Origin: JAAZLS01 sp964463285
GTDB taxonomy: Bacteria > Bacillota > Dethiobacteria > DTU022
Assembly: GCA_964463285.1 (NCBI GenBank)
Contig: CAYXBB010000029.1
Coordinates: 1 to 21,778, forward strand
Length of the DNA stretch: 21,778 bases
Direction: 5' to 3'
Shown here: in pieces, positions 1 to 7,299 of the stretch
Numbering within the stretch: the stretch's first letter is position 1
Layout of the letters: every line of letters starts with the position of its first letter
The notes under the pieces: model-generated
Database searches by the model: none
Told to the model about the DNA's origin: nothing
Seen by the model: only the letters and a program-made list of their open reading frames with translations
Program-made: the position numbers and the translations under genes

Positions 1-1923
1 ATCCTGCGCCTTCCAGCGCCACTGGATCCAGCGCCCGCTGTTGGCGATGGTCCCGTCACGCTCATAAGAGCAGGTTGCCGGGAGCAGGAAGACCTCCGTA
101 TCGATCTCCTCCGGGTTGGCGCCGGGTGCCTTCCAGAAAGCGCAGGTTTCATTCTCGAATATATCAACTCCCACCAGCCAGTCCAGTTTACTTTGGTAAT
201 GGCGCTTATGGCCTGCCGAGGGGCCGCTCACCGCCGGGTTGTCCGCCCAGCAGATCATCCCCTTGATTTCGCCTTCACCCATGTACTTGTAGGCCCCGAT
301 ATGGGAATGGTCGCGGTTATCAACCTTGGGCAGGTAGTCATAGCAGAAATCGTTACCCGGTGTGGCATGGTCGCCCCAGAACGCTTTCAACATGCTGGCC
401 AGGTACTTGGGTTTGTTGACCCACCAGCTCTTGGCCGGAGTTTCTTTGGCGTTGTATTCATCCAGGGTAGGATGCAGGGCTGCTTTGGGTGCATTCAGGT
501 AACCGGGGATGATATGGTAAAGCATGGCCATGTCCGTGGATCCCTGAACATTGGACTGGCCGCGCTGCGCGTTTACTCCGCCGCCGGGAATGCCCATGTT
601 CCCCAGGAGCAGCTGCACCATGGCGCAGGCCCGCACATTTTGGGAGCCGTGGGTGAACTGGGTGATGCCCATGGCATACATGATGTTGCCGGCCTTTTCC
701 CTGGCTCCGGTGCTGCCGTAAAGTTTGTACGATTCTTCCAGGACCGCAGTATTGCAGCCGGTGATCTTGCTGACCGTTTCCAGGGTGTAGCGGGAGTAAA
801 AGCGCCTCATCACCTGGAAGACGCAGTGGGGATCCTGCAGGGTGAGATCCTTGAGCACTTCGCCCGAATCATTCCTGCGGTAGCCCCAGGTTTCCTTATC
901 ATATTTGATGGGCTTGTCCGGCGCATCTTCCTGCGCGCCACTGAAGAGCCCGGTGTTTTCATCCCAGACAAAGTCCTCGCGCAACAGGTAAGCGGCATTT
1001 GTATAATACCGGAGGTACTCTTCCTGGTAAAGCCCGTTCTCCATAATATAGCTCATCATCCCGCCCAGGTAGGCGATATTGGTGCCCGGGCGGATGGGCA
1101 CATGCAGGTCGGCCACCGCCGCGGTGCGGGTGATCCGCGGATCCACCACCATCAGCTTGGCCCCGCGGTGGGCGCGGGCGTGTTCGATCCATTTCATGGA
1201 GATGGGGTGGTTTTCAGCGGTATTGCCGCCGATATTCATAAATACATCACTGTTCCGGTAATCGATCCAGTGATTGGTCATGCAGCCTCTTCCAAACGTG
1301 GCGCCGAGACCGGCGACCGTGGAAGAGTGTCAGAGACGGGCGCAGTGGTCGATATTAACCATACCCAGGGCCCGCGCGATCTTGTGGAAGAGGTAGTTCT
1401 CCTCGTTGGTACAGAAGGCGCTGCCCAGCCAGGAGATGGCGTTGGTGCGGTTCACGGTAACCCCGTTTTCATCAGTTTTTTCAAAATTGTTGTCCCGGGT
1501 CGCCTTGATCCGCTTGACGATCTCTTCCAGCATCCAATCCCAGTCTTTCTCCTCCCAACTGTTGCTGCCGGGGGCCCGGTAAAGCGGCCGGATCAGGCGG
1601 TTGGGGTTGGGCTTGGACCGGCCCTTGGAATCAAATATATAAGAGACATTGTAAATAGAGCTGCCTTTGCTGCAAAGGGCTCCCTCATTAATAGGGTTAT
1701 CAGGGTCGCCTTCAGTGGCAATGATCACCCCGTCTTTAACATAGCAAAGGATTCCGCATCCCACTCCGCAGAAGGTGCAGATTGTGGGTATCTCCCGGGC
1801 ATAGTGTACCCGGGGTTGCTCAGCCGCCTCAGCGCTGTTCTCAAGCCCGGCTCCGGCCAGTGCAGTAACTGCAGCGGCGGTCCCGGTTAGCTTCAAGAAG
1901 CTGCGACGAGATAACTTATTCAC
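1..1923 (-). CDS. Tat-exported selenocysteine formate dehydrogenase, catalytic subunit (3' end beyond the window)
   Basis: Catalytic subunit oxidising formate to CO2 at a molybdenum or tungsten bis-pterin cofactor; family knowledge of FdnG/FdhA-type enzymes. The frame is open over 641 codons to the left edge, except for an in-frame TGA at codon 198 (1330-1332). That TGA falls in the active-site context NIDHCARL-(Sec)-HSSTVAGLG, where this family carries selenocysteine. The N-terminus has a twin-arginine signal (SRRSFLK) followed by a hydrophobic segment, so the enzyme should face outside. Residues about 48-90 hold the [4Fe-4S] cysteines (CTFCGVGC and a later C). Later motifs include GCMTNHW, NIGGNTAENHP, MGITQFTHG and CSYERDGT. 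The start is GTG at 1923, with AGGGGGG 7 nt upstream (1932-1938). rnfD ends 20 nt upstream, so it is cotranscribed. Full-length relatives have about 900-1000 residues; the remainder is outside the window. Confidence 0.93.
1288..1332 (-). promoter_or_regulatory. Selenocysteine UGA codon with bacterial SECIS stem-loop
   Basis: Reading the minus strand, the UGA (1330-1332) is followed after 3 nt by a 39-nt stem-loop. The lower stem is 7 bp, TCTTCCA (1320-1326) with TGGAAGA (1288-1294). The upper stem is GG, a bulged U (1316), then CGCC, pairing with GGCGCC (1300-1305). The loop is GGUCUC (1306-1311). A bulged U and a GGUCU loop are the SelB-recognition features known from the E. coli fdhF SECIS. 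This supports reading the UGA as selenocysteine and not as a nonsense mutation. Confidence 0.9.
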
Positions 1924-1943
1924 TAAAATTACCCCCCTAGAGA

Positions 1944-2963
1944 TTAGCTGCTTTTTTCTATAGATGGTTTAACCGCCATTGGAGCGGGTGCCGTTACGGG
2001 AACTTCTCCGAACTTGGGCCGCCTGGTCAGGCGATCAATTAGCGGTACAAAAGCATTCATGATTAAAATTGAGAAGGCCGTCCCTTCGGTGGGGCCCAAG
2101 GCCAGCCTGAACACCATGATCAATACCCCGATGGCCAGCCCGTAGATTACCTTCCCCCGGTTAGTGATGGGGCTGGTTACCCAGTCGGTAGCCATGAACA
2201 GCGCTCCCAACAGTATTCCTCCCGAAAAAATATGGTAGAACGGGGTAAGGTAAGCCGGGGTAGCGTGGTGATCGCCAAATATAAGGGCGATCACCAATAC
2301 AGCCGCAATAATAGAAACTGGAATATGCCATTTTATATGGTCCCTGAACAGCAGATAAGCCCCGCCGATCAACAGGGCCAGGGCTGAAGTTTCACCCAAA
2401 GCACCGCCCGGGTGGGCCAAAAACAAGGAGCCTAAATCGGGCAGGCCGGCGCCCTGTTTGAGTAAAGCCAGCGGGGTGGCCTGGGTAACCACATCAAAGG
2501 CCCCGAAGTAATGGCCTAGCGGAGAAAAGGCCAGTCCCAACCAATAAAACACCGGAGTCAGCAAAATAATAGACGCCCGCCCAAACAGGGCCGGGTTAAA
2601 GCGGTTCCACCCCAGTCCCCCCATAAGCTCCTTGGCGATTCCGATGGAAATAAAGGTAGCCAGGGCTGCCGTCCACCAGGAGGTTCCCGCTCCCAGGCAC
2701 AGTGCTACCAGTAAACCGGTTACCAGGGCACTGCCATCGTTAAGCGTTGCCGGTTTGTTCATTACCTTACGGAACAGCAACTCAGTAAGCGCTGCCGTAA
2801 CCAGGCAGACGACAATCAAGAAGACGGCGTTGAATTTAAACCAGACAATTGACACCAGGGTGACCGGTATGAGAGCATATATAACATCCCGCATCGCTGA
2901 AGAGAGGGTTGCCGGAGATCTCAGGTGTGGTGATGTGGTGATAGACAGCTGTATATCGGTCAT
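1944..2963 (-). CDS. rnfD: RnfD-like membrane subunit of an Rnf electron transport complex
   Basis: Integral membrane protein of the RnfD/NqrB family, which carries covalently bound FMN and takes part in membrane electron transfer coupled to ion translocation (family knowledge). About eight to ten hydrophobic segments are visible. The stretch GWNRFNPALFGRA is typical of RnfD. VVTQATPLA matches the flavinylation site whose Thr takes FMN (usual form S/T-GAT; here Q replaces G). The upstream ATG at 2972 lies only 1 nt from AGGAGGG (2974-2980), so the ATG at 2963, 10 nt from it, is the better start; this gives 339 residues, normal for the family. It lies 54 nt downstream of rnfC and 20 nt upstream of the formate dehydrogenase. 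In standard operons rnfG, rnfE, rnfA and rnfB follow rnfD; here fdh follows directly. Confidence 0.9.
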   Translation of the reverse strand: MTDIQLSITTSPHLRSPATLSSAMRDVIYALIPVTLVSIVWFKFNAVFLIVVCLVTAALTELLFRKVMNKPATLNDGSALVTGLLVALCLGAGTSWWTAALATFISIGIAKELMGGLGWNRFNPALFGRASIILLTPVFYWLGLAFSPLGHYFGAFDVVTQATPLALLKQGAGLPDLGSLFLAHPGGALGETSALALLIGGAYLLFRDHIKWHIPVSIIAAVLVIALIFGDHHATPAYLTPFYHIFSGGILLGALFMATDWVTSPITNRGKVIYGLAIGVLIMVFRLALGPTEGTAFSILIMNAFVPLIDRLTRRPKFGEVPVTAPAPMAVKPSIEKSS

Positions 2964-3017
2964 ACTTTCCATTCCCTCCTAACATGGATCCTAAGGTTTG
3001 TTTCACCAACCGGGCGG

Positions 3018-4397
3018 CTATTTTTTTTGAGCAGCCCGCGCTGCCGCGGCAATCTGTTTTTTTGTTTCCCTTACAAAACGAACAATCGGCCGGTTGGAGG
3101 GGCAGGTATAAACACAGATCCCACACTCGAAACAGTCCATGGCCCCCCACTCGGCGGCCAAATCATAGCGGCCTTGTTCAGCATAGAGCCCGATGAAATT
3201 CGGGTAAAGAAACATCGGGCAGTGCTCAACGCATTTGCCGCAGCGAACACAGTCCCTATGTTTGGTTTCCACCAGCATTTTGGGAGTGAACACCAGAATA
3301 CCGCTGGTACCCTTGATTACCGGAACGTCCAGCCGGGATTGGGCCCAGCCGGTCATCGGCCCGCCCATAACGATCTTGCCTACCAGACCTTCCGGCAAGG
3401 GGACAGTATACCATTGTTCGTTTTCAGCAGTCTCCCCGGCGGCAGATTCCTTAATTCCTCCGCATTGCTTAATTACAAAGCCGATGGGAGTGCCTATTTT
3501 TACTTTCAGGTTACCGGGGCGGGCGATAGCATCCCCGCTGACCGTAAGTACCCTTTCATATACGGGTTTCTGATAACGGCAGGCTTCATAAACTGCAATG
3601 GCGGTAGCTACATTCTGGACTACTACCCCTACCTCCAGCGGCAATTTTCCGGGGGGGACCTCCCGGTCAAGGGCGGCTTTGATCAACTGTTTTTCCGATC
3701 CCTGGGGGTATTTAACTTCCAACGGCACCACTTTTAAATCGTTATTTTCAGATATTCTAGAGATGATGGCTTCAATGGCATCGGGTTTGTTAATTTCTAC
3801 CCCAAATACAATTTTAGAGGCGTCCACCGACTTGCCGATAAGCTTGGCTCCTTCCACCAGGGCTTCGGTCATTTCCAGCATCATGCGGTGATCGCAGGTT
3901 AAAAAAGGTTCACATTCGCAAGCATTTATAACAATGGTGTCCACGGGTTTAGGGGGGCTCAGTTTAACATGAGTGGGAAAGGTTGCTCCCCCCATCCCTA
4001 CAATACCGGCTTCCTTGATGGCCGATTTTATATCTTCTTTAGACAGTTCGCCGATATCCCGTTCCGCCCAGACAGGTTCGGTCTGTTCGGAATCCACGGC
4101 GATAACTACACTTTCTACCTCTGTTCCGTTAAAATTTGGGCGAGGTTCTACCGCCACTACGGTGCCATCAACGCTGGCATGGATCGGGGCACTTACAAAA
4201 GCCTCGCTTTGCCCGATTTTCTGACCGGCGCTTACCTTGTCTCCCGCTTTTACCAAGGCCCGACAGGGAGCCCCGATATGTTGTTGCAGGGGAATGGTTA
4301 CCTCTTTGGGCAGGGAGATGGTGGTAATGGCTTCGTGCTCGGAGAACTCCTTGTAGTGGGGGAGGAATATCCCCCGGTGAAAAGTTTTTACCGTCAC
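3018..4397 (-). CDS. rnfC: RnfC-like NADH/ferredoxin-linked subunit of an Rnf complex
   Basis: Peripheral cytoplasmic subunit that carries the NAD(H)/FMN site and two [4Fe-4S] clusters in Rnf complexes (family knowledge). The N-terminal RnfC barrel-sandwich region is followed by a glycine-rich nucleotide site (GMGGATFPTHVKL). INACECEPFLTCDHRMM and the SLBB region come next. Two ferredoxin motifs lie near residue 383 (CVRCGKCVEHCP) and residue 422 (CFECGICVYTCP). It has 459 residues, a usual length, and ends in a short Lys/Ala-rich tail. The start is GTG at 4397, with AGGGGTGG (4404-4411) 6 nt upstream. The start overlaps the TGA of a 27-codon ORF (GTGA), so translation is probably coupled. 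It is the first large gene of the minus-strand redox operon. Confidence 0.92.
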   Translation of the reverse strand: MTVKTFHRGIFLPHYKEFSEHEAITTISLPKEVTIPLQQHIGAPCRALVKAGDKVSAGQKIGQSEAFVSAPIHASVDGTVVAVEPRPNFNGTEVESVVIAVDSEQTEPVWAERDIGELSKEDIKSAIKEAGIVGMGGATFPTHVKLSPPKPVDTIVINACECEPFLTCDHRMMLEMTEALVEGAKLIGKSVDASKIVFGVEINKPDAIEAIISRISENNDLKVVPLEVKYPQGSEKQLIKAALDREVPPGKLPLEVGVVVQNVATAIAVYEACRYQKPVYERVLTVSGDAIARPGNLKVKIGTPIGFVIKQCGGIKESAAGETAENEQWYTVPLPEGLVGKIVMGGPMTGWAQSRLDVPVIKGTSGILVFTPKMLVETKHRDCVRCGKCVEHCPMFLYPNFIGLYAEQGRYDLAAEWGAMDCFECGICVYTCPSNRPIVRFVRETKKQIAAAARAAQKK

Positions 4398-4477
4398 TTA
4401 ATACCACCCCTATACGGTTTAGCTTGTAGTAAGGCTAGCACCAGGCTAGTTGCTACTTTCACAAACTTTGCAAACAA
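4394..4477 (-). CDS. Small hydrophobic ORF overlapping the rnfC start
   Basis: A 27-codon ORF, not similar to anything I recognise. The start is TTG at 4477 with AGGAGG (4482-4487) 4 nt upstream; a GTG at 4462 is a second possible start. The peptide begins MFAKFVKVATSLVLALLQA and ends in a basic tail (KPYRGGIK), so it looks like one short transmembrane or signal-like segment. Its stop TGA shares bases with the GTG of rnfC (GTGA at 4394-4397), a classical coupling arrangement. It could be a small subunit, a leader peptide controlling rnfC translation, or a remnant of a longer gene. The evidence is the ribosome-binding site, the overlap and the hydrophobic composition only. Confidence 0.42.
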   Translation of the reverse strand: MFAKFVKVATSLVLALLQAKPYRGGIK

Positions 4478-4487
4478 TTTGCCTCCT

Positions 4488-4876
4488 ACACATAATTAAG
4501 GTGAAACACAGGCTGTTTTCTAAATCCGGGTTTTAAAAAATATAAAACTCCTCACTCCCTGTGAAGCCGGGTAATCTGCAAGCATTTACCCTCCACTACT
4601 ATAATACATATTCACCTCCTGAGTTGGCGATTAGGGGGTGCTGCTTGCTGAAAATAAAGCCAAGAAGGAATGCAGATTGGATGATGATTACGGTTAATTA
4701 GCGAAACCTAATACCAAATCCCCCTGGTTGTTATCATAAGGTGTTTATTCGTAATTCAATAATTGAAATCCTTCTTTTTTTAATAGTCGGTAAACATTAT
4801 GCCGGCAAAAGATGAAACTGGGGATAAATACCCCACCTATGTTACCCAAAAAATAAAAACAAGCAAGCCAAAGCCC
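4488..4876. other. Non-coding divergent region between the rnf operon and the radical SAM operon
   Basis: AT-rich interval with no convincing larger gene. It must hold the minus-strand rnf promoter, but I see no consensus -35/-10 pair; ATTATA-like bases occur around 4599-4606. On the minus strand a hairpin is possible at 4561-4596: GGGTAA with TTACCC, extended by GTG...CAC. Upstream of it AGGAGGTG (4613-4620) precedes ATG and seven codons (M-Y-Y-S-S-G-G-stop), a possible leader peptide. A 13-bp palindrome, TTCAAT-A-ATTGAA, lies at 4756-4768. A short hairpin, TGGGG-loop-CCCCA, lies near 4819-4835. I did not recognise a known riboswitch class here. Confidence 0.3.
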
Positions 4877-4905
4877 TTGACATTGTTTGGAAGCATTAAT
4901 ATAAT
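4877..4905 (+). promoter_or_regulatory. Consensus sigma-A promoter of the radical SAM-arsR operon
   Basis: A perfect TTGACA (4877-4882) and a perfect TATAAT (4900-4905) are separated by 17 nt. Transcription should start near 4912, giving a leader of about 190 nt before the radical SAM gene. Just past the -10, TCAA (near 4910) and TTGA (near 4939), with ATAC and GTAT inside them, form a loose inverted repeat that could serve as an ArsR operator. That last point is inference. Confidence 0.8.
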
Positions 4906-5100
4906 TAAATCAACATACTTAAGTTCATCGATGTATTATTGAAATTTTGGAACAGTAGTGCTGCAACTGTAGGGGGTGTTTTTGAATTGCCTTTTCCATA
5001 GCAACCTAGTGCTGAACAAACCGAATTATTGCCCCGGTGTATTGATTGTTTAGGAATGGCATACTACTAAATAACATTATGAAGAAAGGTTGTGAGTGTT

Positions 5101-6483
5101 ATGCTGGCGGGTTTTGATGTTGCCAAGCGTTTTTTCGGAGAAAAAATTATAACACAGGTTTTGTACTACTTGCGCCATGATCCTAAAAACAATATCCCTC
5201 GGATATTTGATCTGATATCCAAAGCGGCTATTCTGCCTCACCACCACGATACCATTAGTAACGTCAAATCAGGATTTGAAACCAATACCAACATGAAACA
5301 GTTAATTGATCGGGTTTTGGAAGAAATCGATCCGAAAATTGTACAGCAACTTTCGATGATATTTTTGTTGAATGCAATTCTGGTAGGTGTGCCCAAACAA
5401 CGCCGTCTCTCCGAAAATTTTGGTTTCGACGTTCCCTGGACTTTATTGATTGATCCTACTAGTAATTGTAACCTCCGTTGCCGCGGTTGCTGGGCGGGGG
5501 CATACGAAAAACACCATAGCTTAAGTTTTGAAGAGGTTGACCGGCTGGTTGAGGAAGCAAAAGAGTTGGGAATTTATTTCATCGTGTTGTCGGGCGGAGA
5601 ACCCTTCATGTGGCCCCATCTGTTCGATCTGGCTGCCAAGCATAAAGATGTGGCGTTTATGCCCTATACCAACGGCACTCTAATCGATCAAGAAGCGGCC
5701 AAAAAAATTCACGAGGTCGGCAATATCAGTCCGGCGATCAGCATAGAAGGCGGGAAAGAAGCCACCGACTGGAGACGGGGAAAGGGAACCTACGACAAAG
5801 TTATGGCGGCCATGGATAACCTGAAAGAAAACCGGATGCCGTTTGGGGTTAGCTTTACCGTTACCCGGCGCAACTGTGAAGAGCTGTTCAACGATGAATT
5901 TATTGATCTGCTAATATCCAAGGGAGCCCTTTACGGCTGGGCCTTCCATTACATTCCCATTGGATTAAAACCCGATTTTTCCCTGATGATCACTCCGGAA
6001 CAGCGGTCGGGGCTGGTGGACCGGGTGCGCCATATCAGAAACTCTAAACCGATCATGATCGCCGATTTCTGGAACGACGGACAATTTACCAACGGATGTA
6101 TTGCCGGGGGAAGACGTTATCTTCATATCAATGCCTTCGGTGATATTGAGCCCTGTGCATTTATTCACTTTGCCGTGGATAAAATTTATGGGAAATCACT
6201 AAAAGAGATCCTGGCCAATCCCTTGTTTAAATCCTATCAGAAAAGACAGCCGTTTAGCGATAATATGTTACGTCCCTGTCCCCTGATCGATAACCCGGAA
6301 GCACTGAGAGAAATTGTTGCCGAAACCGGAGCCCGGCCCACTCATGAAGGGGCGGATGAAATTTTAAAAGGTGAAAATGCTCAAGAGATGGACCGAGTGG
6401 CCTCTGCCTGGAAAGAGGTAGCCGATCAAAAATGGGAAGAGATTAAACCCCGGAAAAAGGAGGTTGTTACCGCCGGTAGCTAG
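5101..6483 (+). CDS. Radical SAM protein of unknown substrate
   Basis: Radical S-adenosylmethionine enzyme. Its [4Fe-4S] cluster would be bound by C123, C127 and C130 (CNLRCRGC). SAM-binding GGEPF follows around residue 162. About 110 residues precede the core and form a helical N-terminal domain that I do not recognise (RFFGEKIITQVLYYLRHDP). The C-terminal part has a reduced SPASM-like set of cysteines (NGCIAGG, DIEPCAF, RPCPLID), perhaps ligating a second cluster. A GTG at 5092 is only 2 nt from GAAAGG (5084-5089), whereas the ATG at 5101 is 11 nt away, so I prefer the ATG (460 residues). arsR starts 64 nt downstream and is probably cotranscribed. No reaction can be assigned; a maturase or lipid-modifying role is possible but not shown by the sequence. 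Confidence 0.85.
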   Translation: MLAGFDVAKRFFGEKIITQVLYYLRHDPKNNIPRIFDLISKAAILPHHHDTISNVKSGFETNTNMKQLIDRVLEEIDPKIVQQLSMIFLLNAILVGVPKQRRLSENFGFDVPWTLLIDPTSNCNLRCRGCWAGAYEKHHSLSFEEVDRLVEEAKELGIYFIVLSGGEPFMWPHLFDLAAKHKDVAFMPYTNGTLIDQEAAKKIHEVGNISPAISIEGGKEATDWRRGKGTYDKVMAAMDNLKENRMPFGVSFTVTRRNCEELFNDEFIDLLISKGALYGWAFHYIPIGLKPDFSLMITPEQRSGLVDRVRHIRNSKPIMIADFWNDGQFTNGCIAGGRRYLHINAFGDIEPCAFIHFAVDKIYGKSLKEILANPLFKSYQKRQPFSDNMLRPCPLIDNPEALREIVAETGARPTHEGADEILKGENAQEMDRVASAWKEVADQKWEEIKPRKKEVVTAGS

Positions 6484-6547
6484 GATCAGGGCAGGCCCTA
6501 GTGGTAACAAGATTAAAGGTTTTTTTATACTGTAAAGGGGGAAATCA

Positions 6548-6844
6548 ATGAAGGAAGCCTTGCGGCTGCTGGTAGATGCTATAAAAGCGTTGGGGGAAGA
6601 TACAAGGTTAAGGATAGTTTTGCTTCTATGCCAGGAAGAAATGTGCGTTTGTGATATGATGATCCAGTTGGGCCTGTCGCAATCTTCAGTGTCTCATCAT
6701 TTGAAGGTGTTAAAGCAAGCACGCTTGGTAAATGATCGCCGGGATGGAAAGTGGATATTTTATTCCTTGAACCGACAGCAATTTGCCGGGTTGGGAGACG
6801 ATTTAAATCAACTGGTTCTTCAAAGGGTGGCCACCAGCGAGTAA
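6548..6844 (+). CDS. ArsR/SmtB-family metal(loid)-responsive repressor
   Basis: Winged-helix repressor of 98 residues, typical for the family. The sequence EEMCVCDMM at about residues 30-38 is the metal box of ArsR (ELCVCDL in classical members), whose paired cysteines bind As(III) or related ions and release the repressor from DNA. The recognition helix region is LGLSQSSVSHHLKVLKQARLV, followed by the wing DRRDGKWIFYSL. The ATG follows AAAGGGGG by about 5 nt. It lies 64 nt after the radical SAM gene, with no recognisable arsenic pump or reductase nearby. It likely represses its own operon from the promoter at 4877-4905. The specific ligand is inferred from the CVC box only. Confidence 0.9.
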   Translation: MKEALRLLVDAIKALGEDTRLRIVLLLCQEEMCVCDMMIQLGLSQSSVSHHLKVLKQARLVNDRRDGKWIFYSLNRQQFAGLGDDLNQLVLQRVATSE

Positions 6845-6860
6845 TTTTGCATCTACAAAA

Positions 6861-6883
6861 TTGCATTTTTTAAAAAAATGCAA
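6861..6883. repeat. Perfect 23-bp A/T-rich palindrome
   Basis: Arms TTGCATTTTTT and AAAAAATGCAA flank a single central A. More TTGCA-like elements flank it (TTTTGCAT near 6846, AAGTGCAAA near 6885). With only one unpaired base it makes a poor RNA hairpin loop, so an operator for a dimeric repressor, or a weak bidirectional terminator between arsR and the next gene, is more likely. Confidence 0.45.
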
Positions 6884-6948
6884 AAGTGCAAACAGGGTTG
6901 TTCGTAAAATCAATACGATCAGCCCTTTTTGCCGGGAGGAGTGTTTTC

Positions 6949-7191
6949 GTGGAAGAAGAAACCAACGGCCGCGCTCAATGGAAATTCTTGATCGGTGCGG
7001 CGGATGAAATTGAAGCCGGGATTATTGAGACCCTCTTAAGATCATCCCAAATTCCAGTATTAAAAAAATACCGGGAAGCCGGCGCCATCCTGCAGATCTT
7101 CATGGGTATGACCAGTTTTGGGATAGACCTCTATGTTCCGGCAAACTGCCTGGAGCAGGCCGAAGAGCTGCTGCAGGGTCAGCACCTTTAA
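6949..7191 (+). CDS. Small DUF2007-like protein
   Basis: An 80-residue protein resembling the DUF2007 family, small ferredoxin-fold-like proteins suggested to act in signal transduction but without an established role. Visible features are the opening WKFLIGAADEIEAGIIETLL, a central PVLKKYREAGAILQIFMG and the closing DLYVPANCLEQAEELL, consistent with a beta-alpha-beta layout. The GTG at 6949 is chosen because GGGAGGAG (6934-6941) lies 7 nt upstream; an upstream in-frame extension to 6886 has no ribosome-binding site. It stands between arsR and sigK on the same strand. No link with either can be proven from the sequence. Confidence 0.7.
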   Translation: MEEETNGRAQWKFLIGAADEIEAGIIETLLRSSQIPVLKKYREAGAILQIFMGMTSFGIDLYVPANCLEQAEELLQGQHL

Positions 7192-7232
7192 CTTTTAACC
7201 TCTAATTTCCAACTTCTTAATAAAAGACAGGC

Positions 7233-7260
7233 ACCTTTTAACCTCCGGAGTCATAAGATT
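7233..7260 (+). promoter_or_regulatory. Possible sigma-K/sigma-E type promoter of sigK
   Basis: AC at 7233-7234 and CATAAGATT at 7252-7260 are separated by 17 nt. This fits the mother-cell pattern AC-N16/17-CATAnnnT. It lies 39 nt upstream of the sigK start. Autoregulation of sigK by its own product is known in Bacillus. The match is short, so this is tentative. Confidence 0.35.
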
Positions 7261-7299
7261 TAGGTACTTCAAATTTTGAAACCGGAGGAGGAATCTGGG

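Noticed and set aside
1330..1332. In-frame stop making the formate dehydrogenase a pseudogene
   Set aside because: The stop is TGA in the selenocysteine position and is followed by a well-formed SECIS; the frame stays open for 443 more codons.
193..1890. A 565-codon open frame on the plus strand opposite the formate dehydrogenase
   Set aside because: It is fully antisense to a conserved enzyme, has no recognisable domain and no ribosome-binding site; long opposite-strand frames arise from the codon bias of the real gene.
3027..3737. A 236-codon plus-strand frame within rnfC
   Set aside because: Antisense to rnfC, with no protein-like motif.
4621..4876. A known riboswitch upstream of the rnf or radical SAM operons
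   Set aside because: I looked for cobalamin, molybdenum-cofactor, TPP, SAM and GEMM core motifs and saw none; only short hairpins and palindromes are present.
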